A DNA stretch of 64,000 nt from Ailurus styani (GCA_002007465.1 LNAC01001802.1:30144-94143), one strand, 5' to 3'; counted from the first letter of the stretch, positions 1-10,253 are shown. The notes: generated by a model not told the origin, from the letters alone. Numbers and translations are program-made.

Positions 1-83
1 AATCACTTAAGTCTATCTAATACCTTGATGTGGAAATTAGACCAGTGTGTAACTCAGAAATTACATATAAATGCCAAGGTCCA

Positions 84-250
84 AACCAGGGGTTCTCAAA
101 TTTTGGTGGGCATCAGGACCACCCAGTAAGCTTGTTAAAATTGCAGGTTTTGGGGACCATGCTGAAATTTCCTCTGTCAGAATATTGAAGGGAGAGGTCC
201 AAACTTTTTGTCTGGTTCTGAGTAGAGGGCCTGTACTACTTAGGGACCAA
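84..250 (+). repeat. MER5A-like hAT DNA transposon fossil
   Basis: The stretch opens with GGGGTTCTCAAATTTTGGTG, then a CATCAGGACCACC-like block and CTTGTTAAAATTGCAGG. This is the order of the non-autonomous MER5A (hAT-Charlie) family as I remember it. The right half is decayed and its end is approximate. The 67-codon frame crossing it has no protein-like content. Confidence 0.55.
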
Positions 251-255
251 AAAAG

Positions 256-1980
256 CCAGGATCATAGACCATAGCGTGTTAAAATCTGAGAGGGATCTTC
301 GTGTTTGTCTTGTCAAATCTTCACATTTTATCAATGTGGAGACTATGGCTTAAAAGGTGTATGAATGCTTTTTACGGTCACAAAGTGGAGCACAAGGGCT
401 AATAATGGAAGATTTTTACTTCATCTCCTGTGTTTAACATTAAATATACTCATATGACTTTTGTCTGCTGAGATTTTTCTACCATTTTCTTGGAAAATAT
501 TATTTCTTGCATTTCCAGACACTCTGCCTTTTCTCTCAGTGTTTTAATTTACAAGGGAAAAGGAAAGCTACCTATAGTTTGTGGGTTGATTTCCTGAATT
601 GTATATATTTGTGAAAGGGGCAAATTACACATAGATGTGGTAAGGCTTGAAGTACTACTCTCTGAAACATATGTACTTGCTGTCTACCCTGTGTTCCTAC
701 CCAACCCTATGAACACAGTTTCTCTATTTCCTCCTGAAGAAATTAATGTGGGGGTTTAAGTAATCTCTTTTTATTGTGGTTCTTTAAAAAAAATTGCTGT
801 GTTGGAAAGAGCTGACTCATTATCTTACCAATAGCTTCACAAAACAAATAGGTTTTTGATTGTTTCCTTCTGTGATTAGAAAGCTTCAGGGCAGAAAAAA
901 ACTGCTAGAGACCTTTTGTTTGAGGGGAAAATTATATTGATACCATAAAAAGGGGGATTGGAAGGCAACTAAAGATAAACAGTTTATTGAACAATATTTC
1001 TGGGGATTGGCTCAGGACGTGCCTCACAAAACAGTATTGAGGAGTCGATGAGAGGGGCCTACCATTGATTATTTTCCACCCTTTTCACCATCAAATGTGA
1101 AGTTAAACCTAAGTCAACATGTTTATGAACAACTCCATACATTAAATCCCTTCTATTTGAAATACCTAACATGATTTCGTTCTTGCTTGCTTGGAACATA
1201 ATACTGCTATAATAACTCTATTAGGGAATACATTCTAAACTTTGGTAAAGAGAAAAAAATTGGTTATTATTTATTATTGCTCCTGTTTCATTGATATTTT
1301 CGTATTGGAGTATTTATCTTATTGTTGTTTTAAAAAATTTCTCATGGCCTACAATGCTATAAACAAAAATTAAAATATAAACTATTGACTAGAAGAAAAT
1401 CCCCGATTTAATTAACAGCTTTAAATAAAGCCTGCATATCAAGAAAAAAAATTAGTGAATTGGGGTATTTCACGTTAAAGCATCAATGACACACTATTTT
1501 TGATTTTTCATTACATTGACAAAAATGAAAAAGAATGTCACGTTTAGTCTTGGCAAAGCTATGGAGAAATATGCATTCTCATATACTTTTTGAGAGCATG
1601 TGGATTGGCCTATCATCTTTTAATGGGGGTTAGCATCAAGTACTACAATTTAAAATGTCCGCATCTTTTATACAGAAATGCCAAGTCTGGGAATACATGC
1701 GTAAAAACCCTTGCATTTGCACAAACCTAAACAAATTAGAGTTCATATTAGAGTTAAATAAATTAGAGTTAAATAAATTTATGGTATATTGGTACTATGC
1801 AATACTAAACAATTGTTTAAAAGAATTTTATATACTAAAATAGAGAGCCCCAAGACTTATTTTATAAAAAGCTAGTAAAACAATAATAAGTATTATGGGT
1901 CTATTTATGATTTTGTCAATTTATATTTTGCTAGTATATTGTATTATGCCATACGATACTAGGGAATGTATAGATAGAAT
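256..1980. other. AT-rich sequence without recognisable genes
   Basis: I see no exon-like frame, RNA gene or young repeat. A weak MIR-like stretch lies near 300-400 (a CATTTTAT...GGTCACAAAGTGGA arrangement) but is too decayed to call. The 62-codon frame at 1655 has A/T-driven composition and no domain. Confidence 0.6.
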
Positions 1981-2414
1981 GTTTAGGATGGCACTGTGAT
2001 GAGAGCTGTTCCATATTGTCCAGCATTCTGCTTAAAATGGATGGACTTTCCCCCAACTTCTCAGCTTCTCAGTGGGTGGGCTGCCTGCGGACAGCTGTAG
2101 CCTGTCAGTCTTTTCTGGAACTTGCTTCACTCAAGATCACAGGGCCTGCATGCAGCGACTAGTCATTGCCAGGATAGAAATGTCCAGGTTTCTTACTGCA
2201 ATTCAGGACATCTCTGAAGGTTCATCCCCGATTTCTCCATCCATTTAGCTGCCCCCTTGATTGAGACTATATTGTAGCCCACCTTCCCCCTCTGACCACT
2301 CCTGCATTCTTCATTCCTTTTTGCAGATGTTGATCGTGGGAGCACTTCCTAATAAACCTCTTATATAGCAGTATCTGTTTTAGGATCTGCTTCCCAGAGA
2401 ACCCAATCTGTAAC
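1981..2414 (+). repeat. LTR-like fossil (ERVL or MaLR class)
   Basis: A moderately GC-rich block sits in AT-rich surroundings. It contains CCTAATAAACCTC with a poly(A)-signal AATAAA near 2351 and ends with GATCTGCTTCCCAGAGAACC. This arrangement is typical of the 3' ends of old mammalian ERVL-type LTRs. The left border is a guess and no target duplication is visible. A second block with a similar layout ends near 16510. Confidence 0.4.
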
Positions 2415-2441
2415 ACTCATAATTTATTAGTAATGTGCATT

Positions 2442-3097
2442 TCTGCTGAGATAAATTTATTTTTTAAAAAGTTTTTATTTAAATTCTAGTTAGTTAACAT
2501 ACAGTGTAATATTAGTTTCAGGTGTACAATATAGTGATTCAGCATTTCCATACAGCACCCAGTGCTCATTACACGTGCACTCCTTAATCCCCTTCACTTA
2601 TTTAACCTACCCTCCCCACCTCTCCTCTCATAACCATCAGTTTATTCTTTATAGTTAAGAGTGTTTCTTGGTTTGTCTCTCTTTTTTCCCCCTTTGCTCA
2701 TTTGTTTTGTTTTGTTTTTTTAAATTCTGCATATGAGTGAAATCATATGGTATTTGTCTTTCTCTGACTTATTTTGCTTTGCATAATACTCTATAGCTCC
2801 ATGTCATTGCAAATAGCAAGATTTCATTCCTTTTTATGGCTGAGTAATATTCCATTGTATATATACCACATCTTCTTCATCCATTCATCTATTGATGGAC
2901 ACTTGGGGCATTTCCATAGTTTGGCTATTGTTGATAATGCTGCTATAAATATCAGGATGTATGTATCCCTTTGAATCAGTATTTTTGTTTCCTTTGGGTA
3001 AATACCTAGTAGTGCCATTGCTGGATTATAGTGTAGTTCTACTTTCAACTTTTTGAGGAACCTCTGTACTGTTTTCCTTTCTACTGAGGTAAATTTA
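2442..3097 (-). mobile_element. 5'-truncated LINE-1, 3' end
   Basis: Read on the minus strand, this is the end of L1 ORF2 plus the 3'UTR. The frame at 2824-3048 resembles the conserved ORF2 C-terminal stretch (NPAMALLGIYPKE, then the ALSTIAKLWKCPKCPSIDEW region). The A-rich tail is on the left, near 2460-2475. Flanking copies of an 18-base target duplication, TCTGCTGAGATAAATTTA at 2442-2459 and TCTACTGAGGTAAATTTA at 3080-3097, differ at two positions and delimit one retrotransposition event. Stops show that it is dead. Confidence 0.85.
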
Positions 3098-4289
3098 AAT
3101 GAATGGGAAAAAGAGGGCTTATAATTTTCGTTACTTTATTGACACCGGACCTTGACATTCTATGTATTCATGTAATGTATGTCATACTCTAAGTATGTGT
3201 CACAATCTATCAGTATAAAAGCCATCTTTCTCTTATTTTAAAAATAGTCCAGTAAATAAATTCTACTTCATTTACTTGAAATTTTATTTAAGCAATAACC
3301 CTTTACCTTATTTTTTTTTTACCCTGAATTTGGAACTTCAGGGTTTTCCTTGGGATTTTTATAAACTCTCATGGATTTTTAAGTCCTCCCTGACATTTAA
3401 TTTCTGCTCACCCAGAAGCTTTGGTTCCTGCGTATTCCCCTACCAATATCGACTCAACCACTCTTTGCTCTTTCCACTCAAGTTAGTCCACTTTCACAAC
3501 TTCACCAGCCTCCTTCTTATCTCAAAGCACCACCAACACAAACTGTTATGTGGAATAGGTTTTGTGGTAATGGGGAATACAGAATAGCATGGAATAGTAA
3601 TTCACTTACATTTAAAGGTAAATCATTGTCCTCTGACTATGTCTGCTACTGATACATCTCCGTGGCCATTTTTCTTCCTTAAACTGTATTTTGACTACCC
3701 TTTCTCTTCTTTTCTGTATATTCTGAGGCTCTCCAAATCCTGAAATCTTAGTTTGTCAAGAACAGATTCTAAAGCCTGCTACTTGATTTTTAAAGTAATC
3801 TAGTCCTCAACCTCTACCCTAGGATATTTTGGAAATTTCAGTCTCCTTCAACATGTCTCAGATAAGATTTTGGGCAGTATAACGCATATTATTTAAGAGC
3901 GTAAGTAATTACAGTTTTTTTTTTTTGTTACATGAGATTGACATTTTTTAGTCTGTCTTTCAAATTCAATCTGATGAGCTCCATAAATTAATAATTTTCA
4001 TACAAGTATAAATATAAACATTTGATTTAAGGGATCTTTTACATGTCTACATAATCCTAGCCTAAAGGTCTATCTTCCACATTTCTGGATCACCTGTTAT
4101 AGATAGCTACCATAAACTTGTTGCTTAAAGTATAAAAGCCAACTACTCTCCATTGAAATAAATTATTCCTTTAGTGAATTCCAGAACTATCATCTCTTTA
4201 AAACAGCTCTAATTTATTCCTGTTGTTCCTAGTAATTTTATTTCCTATGTATCCTAATGATATTTGAAAAGCACACTATTGATTAATAG
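3098..4289. other. No recognisable gene or repeat
   Basis: AT-rich sequence. The 103-codon frame at 3276-3587 lacks motifs, splice context or compositional support, so I do not treat it as a gene. Confidence 0.55.
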
Positions 4290-5260
4290 AGTCATTCCCC
4301 CAAACACTTAATTGAGTCCCTATTATATGCCAGTCACATGGTGTTTGAAGTGTTTGGAGCACAAGGTGAAGCAAAACATAAAGAGTTCCCTTTTTATCCT
4401 AGAATTTAGGTTCTGGAAGATGGTTAAACTTATGATGTTGTATCTATTTATCTACTTATTTGCTACTTTACTTACCAACAGAGTACATTTTTTATGTATG
4501 GTAGAAAGTATTAAGTTCTGTGGTAAAAAATATTTGAATATATTCATCAGGAGAAGATAGGTTTTGCTGATATAACTACCTCCAATTATTAATGTCTTTA
4601 GCAACACATATATTTCTTACTCCATCATCTGGAGTGTGGCTGGTTCCTGTGGCAGTGGGGAGGGAAAGTGGCAAATTAAGTGTGGCTCCTATAGGCTTCC
4701 AGTCGGAACTGATACATGTCATTTATGCTTACTTCATTAGCCGAAGTAAATCAGATGGGCAAGTTGAACTTGTAAGTGTGAAGTATAGTTTTTTCATGCT
4801 CCTAAATAGAGGAAAATGGAATCTCTATAAACTGTTCTAATGACTTTTTGTGTAAAGAACTGTGGCATATGGTGAGGACAGGTTGCATTTGTAAATAAGT
4901 CTGTAAAGATAGATTTCATGGAGAAAATATGATTTGATCCAAGACAGGGGAGACAAGAGTGTTGGTCATGGATATAACTGGGGGTTGGAAAGCCTCAGTG
5001 TTTTAAAAAAAATAATTTTCCAGATTTAGGAAACAGCCAGTGTAAAATCATCAGGCAAAAGCCTGCTCAGACTATGTGAGGAACAACAAAACCAAGTGGC
5101 TGAAGTAGAATGAGTAAGACGGAGGGCAGTAGGAGATCATATCAGAGAGAAAAAGAATAAACAGTAATATTTAGGGCCTTTAGGTCATACTAATAAAAAT
5201 AGTAATAATAAGGTCATGATATTTAGGGCCTTTAGGTCATAAACCTGGCCTTTACATCAA
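4290..5260 (+). repeat. Old mammalian interspersed repeat, family not assigned
   Basis: A block near 4308-4430 (ATTATATGCCAGTCACATGG, then an ACATAAAGAGTTCCCT-like part) and a block near 4900-5260 (GAGGAACA, then AGGGCCTTTAGGTCATA) resemble two parts of a common ancient mammalian repeat. They share the theme 'first part, about 500 bp, then GGGCCTTTAGG'. Decay is heavy. The assignment is from memory and should be tested with a repeat library. Confidence 0.35.
5167..5241. repeat. 23-bp perfect direct repeat, 52-bp period
   Basis: A 23-base unit beginning ATATTTAGGGCCTTTAGG occurs at 5167-5189 and again at 5219-5241. The spacer is built from AATAATA-like steps. It looks like a local slippage or small tandem duplication inside the old repeat. 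Confidence 0.85.
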
Positions 5261-5973
5261 GTGAAATAGAGAGTCATTGTGAGACTTGACTTTCTTGCAG
5301 ACTGGGCCTCATTCTCATCTGTCAGGTCTTCACTACTCCTATTATGAAAGTATTTTACTCTTTCCTTTTCCCTGATCTCGCTGGCAAACCTACTCATGTT
5401 CCATCATCAACTCACAGTCTCCAAGTTTGTTCAGGATCTCTCTGTGGCCGAGTGCAGAAACATTTCTGCCTTGCCAGGACTCCGCTGACCTCACTCCATT
5501 ACTTAACCACTGGTACCCACCTCTCCTTCTCTTGTTACTACACGTCAAATCATTTGCGCTTACTGTCCCTCACACTTTCCAAAGCCTCTGACTGAGTAAT
5601 GCTGCCCTTCAAAATCAGTTTTGCTTGAAAAGACCAGAGGACACTTTGGTGTTTTCCATGTAATTTTCCTATGTTTTCTCTACTAGGACAGAGTCCATAT
5701 CACTGAAAGATGCCTGAGAGATATATAGGAGCTATGGCATTGCAAGGATTCCACAATGCCTTTCATTAGTGCGTGACACAATGTAATGGATACAAATTGT
5801 GTTCAGAAGAAAAAAGTTTTTGCTCAATATGGCAATGTTACTTTTCTGAAGCAAGACACACTAATTAATGTTTGCAGACAGTCTTCTTATTGCTGTACCA
5901 GAAGCATACAGCTTCAAATAAAAACAGAAAGCCCTCTCAAGTATTCTCAGAAGATAACCTTGATTAATACATC
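5261..5973. other. No recognisable gene or repeat
   Basis: The frames at 5344-5595 and 5786-5998 are short and without motifs. The second runs into the MaLR LTR, which argues against a real gene. Confidence 0.5.
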
Positions 5974-6238
5974 TGTTAGTCTGGTTGGGCTGCTGTAACA
6001 GAAATATCCTAGTCAAGGTAGCTTATAAACAGTACAAATTTTACTTCTCATAGTTCTAGAGGCTGGGAAGGTCCAAGATCAAGGCACCAGGAGATTCAGT
6101 GTCTGGGGAAACCATGCTTCCTGATTCATAAATGGCCATCTTTTTGCTGTACCTTCACATGGCAAAGGGGCAAGGGAGGTCTCTGGGCTCCAATATCAGG
6201 GCACTAATCCCATTCATGAAGGCTCCACCCTTGTGACC
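5974..6238 (-). repeat. MaLR 3' LTR, left fragment
   Basis: This is the 3' portion of the MaLR LTR on the minus strand. It holds the plus-strand blocks GCTTATAAACAGTACAAATT and TAGTTCTAGAGGCTGGGAAG. It stops at TGACC, where the ERV begins. The rest of the same LTR resumes at 12583. Confidence 0.7.
6234..6238. repeat. ERV target-site duplication, left copy (TGACC)
   Basis: TGACC directly abuts the TG of the left LTR, and the same five bases directly follow the CA of the right LTR at 12583-12587. Removing the provirus and one copy gives a continuous MaLR LTR, which confirms the borders. Confidence 0.9.
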
Positions 6239-6583
6239 TGTAAGGTTTCCTGGTAGCCCTCCCAGTAACGGTGGATTAAACAAAGCACCAGACGAATAGG
6301 CACAAGGGGAGATTTAATAGAGATGCCCTTGGGCGAGGTTCCGCGACTCCGAGAGAGAACGGAGTCGGGGAAGTCGCGCCCAAGGCAGGGTGACAAGGGT
6401 ATTTATTGGGAACGGTAGGGGGGTGAGGAAAGTTCAGACAGGCGGGGGCGAAGAGTTTCGGTTGTCTGGCTTAAGTTTTGGTTTCCTGAAGTTGACGTGT
6501 CGGCTGCAGGGGTTTTGATGAGGGGGTCAGCAGTCTTGGACTTCCTCTATTTTACACAGCCTCCATGTCCCTCCAGCCCAACA
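6239..6583 (-). repeat. ERV 3' LTR
   Basis: A 345-bp LTR with TG...CA ends. Reading on the minus strand from 6583, it starts TGTTGGGCTGGAGGGACATG and ends ACCTTACA. A minus-strand AATAAATA (AATAAA at 6402-6407) could be a TATA-like box or a poly(A) signal, and ATTAAA at 6313-6318 is an alternative poly(A) signal. Against the other LTR I count about 21 substitutions and a short indel, many at CpG sites. Confidence 0.93.
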
Positions 6584-6971
6584 TTCCGACCTTTTATTTT
6601 ATATAATGGTACCAGGGGCGCCGACTCTTTTCTGGCTACTTCCTGCTGATGGTGGGACGTCGCCATAAGGGTGGTCAGAGGTGGGCAGGCGGGAGTAGGG
6701 CTGTAGGAGGAGCTGATTTACTGATACCTGGGTAACTTCTCGCATCTGCTCCTGTATGTAACGAATAAGGCAAGGGGCAACTGAGATTAGTAGGAGAATT
6801 AAGCATAGGGGTCCTGCCAGGGGGAGAAGCCACGTTACCCACGTATGGGGGTCTAGGCCCCATGAGGAGGTGTCTTGGCGCCTCGCTCGAATCCGGTCCC
6901 TGAGTTCCTGGATTTTGGAGGTGACTATACCCGACTGGTTGACAAAGTAACAGCATTTCTCATTTAAGTAG

Positions 6972-7274
6972 AGGTTGATTCCCTTATAGGTAGGATGGGC
7001 TTGGGCCTGTAACTGTTCATTTATTTTTTTTATTACCTGCTGGGTCTGATTGTGCACACCTAAGTTTTGTATATCTCCTCCATCAGAGAGTCCCATCTGG
7101 GCTGGGTACTTCCAACATACCTTTTCTGTCTTGGGGAAGTTACTGCCAGGGGATCTGTACCTTTTGGTGAGGTCAGACATCCAGAAGGTTTTTCCCGGGG
7201 CATGGCTGGAGGTGCAAGTGGATGGTTTTTTCCTGCATAACATCGACTGGGCATGTAGGTGAATGACTGGAAGT
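6972..7274 (-). repeat. Surface-subunit segment copied into TM (copy A)
   Basis: This segment matches 7952-8253 with about five differences, including a 1-base indel (TACTTCC against TACTCC near 7110). Its left edge joins TM sequence encoding YLNEKCCYFVNQ, and its right edge joins LDLLTTEKG. The surface-subunit piece therefore sits inside the TM ectodomain. The similarity starts and stops abruptly at these coordinates. Confidence 0.92.
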
Positions 7275-7951
7275 CCCTTTTCGGTGGTCAGGAGATCTAA
7301 AGCTCGTCAGTTCTGCAGGGCAATAGCTGCCAAACTGGTGACTTGGGTCTGTAGGGCCGTGAGGGAGTCGGCTGTCCGCTCCATGTCATCGTTGAGTGTT
7401 TGGGAAAGTTTATAATAGAAATTTATTGAGGTTCCAAGACCTGCCGCCCGGTGGCTAAACCTGTTCCTATTAGTAGAGGAAGAAAAATGCCCCTTTTTTC
7501 TCGGCAAGGGGGAAATAGCATAGATAGGAGTTGAGAGTGGGAATAAATGTTGGTGGAAGGGGACAGCAGAGTGAACATACGGTCCAGAGAATCGTTGACA
7601 GTCAGGTAGTGGTAGATTCCTCTTGGGCATGAGAGGAACACTCCTGGGGGTGTGCAGTAAGGGAGGGAGGTAGTGATGTTGGCATTGTGTGGGGTGAGGG
7701 TGCCTGTGGTGGAGGAGAGATTAAGGATTGGTATGGGTCCTCCTATGGGTCCGGTGCGGACCAGTTTATTAGTGAGGGTGATGTTTGGGAGGGGCCAGAG
7801 AGTTGGGATGGGAATTCCAACAACGTTGGATAGGGTGGAGAAGGGAAAACAGATCCAGCAGTCGCTGTCTCCAGATACGTTTCGCCATAGGTTGTAGCTA
7901 GAGTTTAGGAGAGTCACTGTCAGCTGTTCAGTGGTGGGAACCTTTTGTATA

Positions 7952-8253
7952 AGGTTGATTCCTTTATAGGTAGGATGGGCTTGGGCCTGTAACTGTTCGT
8001 TTATTTTTTTTATTACCTGCTGGGTCTGATTGTGCGCACCTAAGTTTTGTATATCTCCTCCATCAGAGAGTCCCATCTGGGCTGGGTACTCCAACATACC
8101 TTTTCTGTCTTGGGGAAGTTACTGCCAGGGGATCTGTACCTTTTGGTGAGGTCAGACATCCAGAAGGTTTTTCCCGGGGCATGGCTGGAGGTGCAAGTGG
8201 ATGGTTTTTTCCTGCATAACATCGACTGGGCATGTAGGTGAACGACTGGAAGT
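7952..8253 (-). repeat. Surface-subunit segment in its normal place (copy B)
   Basis: This is the source-like copy. It lies downstream of the env leader and runs on into the rest of the surface subunit (the asparagine-rich region and CWIC). It pairs with 6972-7274 in the same orientation, at a distance of about 980 bp. Confidence 0.92.
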
Positions 8254-8339
8254 ACCTCGATTTACCGCTGCCGCGCATGCAGTCACATTTGACTGCCTGA
8301 GTCAGGGGGATTAGGAGAGTTAAGAGAAGGAGCACGTAC

Positions 8340-8790
8340 CAAGCGCAGTTTGGTTGGGCCCATTGTTTGGGACATCCATCCGCCACCTGTGGGCGCCCGC
8401 TTGAGGTTGTTATTATGGACCCATGCCTGGGGTCCCAACAGTTTTGCTGCTGTTGGGGTGGTAAGGATAATGGTGTAGGGCCCCAACCACTGGGTTTGTA
8501 GGGAGCCCGGGTGTCAGTTTTTGAGGAGAACCTGGTCACCTGGGAACAACCCCTGAGGGGGGGGGGGCCTCCTGTTGGCCATGGCTGTGACCATTCGGGG
8601 CCAGGATAACAGCGTCAGCATGAGCCCTCAGGAGAGCCCGCAAGAGAGTGAGGTAGGGCAAATAGGACAGGAGAGGTGGAGGAGAGGCTGGAAGGTTATG
8701 GCTTATGAGAAAGGGTCGGCTGTACAACAGCTCAAATGGACTTAACCCTGAAGGCCCTCGGGGGGTGGAGGAACCTCGCTGGATGGAAAG
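8340..8790 (-). pseudogene. pol: ERV pol, integrase C-terminal tail (copy 2), overlapping env leader
   Basis: Minus-strand frames read GPSGLSPFELLYSRPF near 8770-8710, the end of an integrase core. After a divergent linker comes a GPY/F-like tail: WLGPYTIILTTPTAAKLLG, then AWVHNNNLKRAP, near 8500-8400. The env leader is read from an overlapping frame at 8363-8290, as is usual for gammaretroviral pol-env junctions. It is related to the tail at 9030-9330 but only about 80% alike over the alignable linker by eye. It is therefore not a recent copy of that tail. The catalytic D,D-35-E part is absent. Confidence 0.75.
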
Positions 8791-9027
8791 AAAGGCAGGT
8801 ATGGTGAAGTTCATGGGGGCCTGGCATCCTCCTGGCTGACAATCCGTGGTGGTGAGGAGGCTGGACCGAGTGACAGTACTGCTAGTCCAGGTCTCAGTAA
8901 GGTAAAACCACCATCGAAACCCTGGATCACTGGAGGAACAGCTAGGGGGAGGAATTGAGAGGAGGAAGAGAGGCAGTGCAGGATATCTGCAGTTTAGTGG
9001 GCTCCAGGCCCTGTGAGGTCCAGACAT
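8790..9027 (-). pseudogene. env: Env leader and surface-subunit start (copy 1), truncated
   Basis: From a Met at 9027 the minus-strand frame overlaps the end of integrase tail 1. It gives a hydrophobic run (ALPLFLLSIPP), then GFRWWFYLTETW, DCQPGGCQ and MNFTIPAF. This looks like the N-terminal part of a gamma-type surface subunit. It then runs without a stop into integrase-like sequence (GPSGLSPFELLY), so env is cut off after roughly 80 codons and the element steps back into pol. The identification as env is moderate: it rests on position, leader, WYL-like and Cys-Pro-Gly-Gly-Cys features. Confidence 0.6.
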
Positions 9028-9975
9028 CCTGTGGTGGGGCTTGCTTTAGTTTGGAGATGTGTACCCATGGGTGGTGTCCTAGGAGCTTGGCGGCCGTGGG
9101 GGTTGTGAGGACAACTGTATGGGGGCCAGTCCACCAGGGCTGCAGGGATAATTTCCTTAGGAGGACCTGGTCTCCCGGACTTAGGGCCTGGGGGATGTCT
9201 CCGTTGGGGTTCCTAGGGGCAGGGATTGCTGCGTCGGCGTGTGCCTGTAAGAGAGCCTGTAGGAGAGTTAAGTAAGGCAGGTAGGATAAGAGAGGTGGAG
9301 GAGAAGCGGGGAGGGGAGCCGTCTCTACCATGGCCTCTGTGGTGACCATGGCATAGGCAGCGTGCCTACGACTGTGTGGGGCCAGGAGGGAGCTGCCATC
9401 CGTGAAGAGTACTCGGTCAGGGTTGGACAGTGGTTGGTCTGAGAGCCCCGAATGAGAGGGAGTGAGGTCCTCCAGAAGTTGTGGGCAAGAGTGCATGGGT
9501 TCAGGGGTGGATGAGGGTGCAGGCAGTAAAGTAGCAGGATTTAAGTGAGGGGGGGCAGAGAGAGAGATCTGAGGATTCTCAATGAACAGCAGGTGGTATA
9601 GTTGGAGACAGGAAGGGGTAAGTTGGGCCAGTGACCGGTGGCTAAGGAGGTCCAGACTGGTGGCTAAGGAGGTCCATTAGCCGGTGGGGGGAGTAGACTA
9701 TGAGAGGCTGACCCAAAGTGAGTTCAGAGCCTCCTTAGTTAGGGCGGCCGCAGCTGCCAGTGCTCGGAAGCAGGGCTGCCATCCTTGGGTGGTGGTATCT
9801 AATTGTTTTGATAGATAGGCTGTGGCCCGGTATGCGGGCCCTGCAGGCTGAGCCAGGAGGCCGGTTGCTGAACCGGAGTGTTCATCAGTTAAGAGATGGA
9901 AGGGTTTAGAGGGGTCGGGCAGCGCTAGGACTGGTAGGGCAGTGAGGCAGTCCCGCAGTTTGGAGAATGTCCCTC
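8942..9975 (-). pseudogene. pol: ERV pol remnant: RT connection, RNase H start, integrase tail 1
   Basis: The minus strand reads the RT connection (LPDPSKPFHLLTDE; AYLSKQLDTTTQGWQPC) down to a TAG at 9698-9700. It continues with connection sequence (YSPHRLMDLLSH) and the first RNase H block, LFTDGSS, near 9390-9407. About 30 codons later it jumps without a stop to an integrase C-terminal region: PGDQVLLRKLSL, WWTGPHTVVLTTPTAAKLLG, PWVHISKLKQAPP. The RT fingers and palm with the YxDD site, most of RNase H, and the integrase zinc finger and catalytic core are deleted. A 17-bp unit is tandemly repeated at 9637-9653 and 9659-9675. No activity is possible. Confidence 0.85.
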
Positions 9976-10253
9976 CCCAGTAGAGGAACGGGGCAGGAAG
10001 GAATTACAAGAAATGAATGGGAGGAAGGGAAACCATCCAAGCTGCAGGAGAAAGGAGGGGTTACCCTAGGGGAGGAGGAGGTCCCATCGATCCCCACAAC
10101 AGTGACTGGTGAGGTTTGGGAAGGTCCCGAGTAGGACGGCAGAACCGAACAGGCAGCCCCCGTGTCCAGCAGAAAGGAAATGGACTTACCCGATACCTGG
10201 AGTGTGACCCTGGGCTCGGCATGGGTGAGAGGGGTGTCTGAGTCTGGGCCTCG
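9965..10253 (-). pseudogene. pro: ERV pro (aspartic protease), cut near its C-terminus
   Basis: The frame continues directly from gag across a UGA. It shows the retropepsin site LLDTGA (LDTGA at 10155-10169), a VVGIDGT flap-like region, and the C-terminal LLGRDIL block near 9970. After LLGRD the sequence switches frame into the RT connection region at a short shared GGGACATTCTCC-like string. The protease end and most of RT were therefore lost in one deletion. Retropepsin acts as a homodimer that cleaves Gag-Pol. The visible core is open, but no intact polyprotein would deliver it. Confidence 0.88.

Larger units (their letters stand above)
6599..8363 (-). pseudogene. env: ERV env (surface and transmembrane subunits), rearranged
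   Basis: On the minus strand the frame enters with a hydrophobic leader (WYVLLLLTLLIPLTQA, about 8350-8290) and a surface subunit with CWIC at 7849-7860. Then follow a furin-type REKR site at 7492-7503, the fusion peptide GIFLPLLIGTGLATG, a helical TM ectodomain and a membrane anchor (WVTWLLPLAGPLCLILLLIS, about 6780-6840). The cytoplasmic tail ends at 6599. A frameshift lies near 8090, another just after the fusion peptide, and a stop lies in the immunosuppressive-domain region near 7308. A 303-bp copy of surface-subunit sequence is inserted in TM, and the first Cys of the expected CX6CC is absent before LNEKCC. In gammaretroviruses Env mediates receptor binding and fusion; this copy is broken. 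Confidence 0.88.

Noticed and set aside
3276..3587. 103-codon open frame
   Set aside because: No motif, no repeat homology, no exon context. Composition fits chance in AT-rich DNA.
5344..5595. 83-codon frame with Ser/Leu/Cys content, considered as an exon
   Set aside because: No flanking splice signals of quality and no recognisable family.
7050..7262. Plus-strand frame with apparent hydrophobic content, repeated at 8047-8241
   Set aside because: It is the antisense of the duplicated env piece, so the pair of similar proteins is explained by the duplication.
8955..9275. Plus-strand Cys-rich 106-codon frame
   Set aside because: Antisense of the integrase tail and env leader region of the ERV; no independent support.
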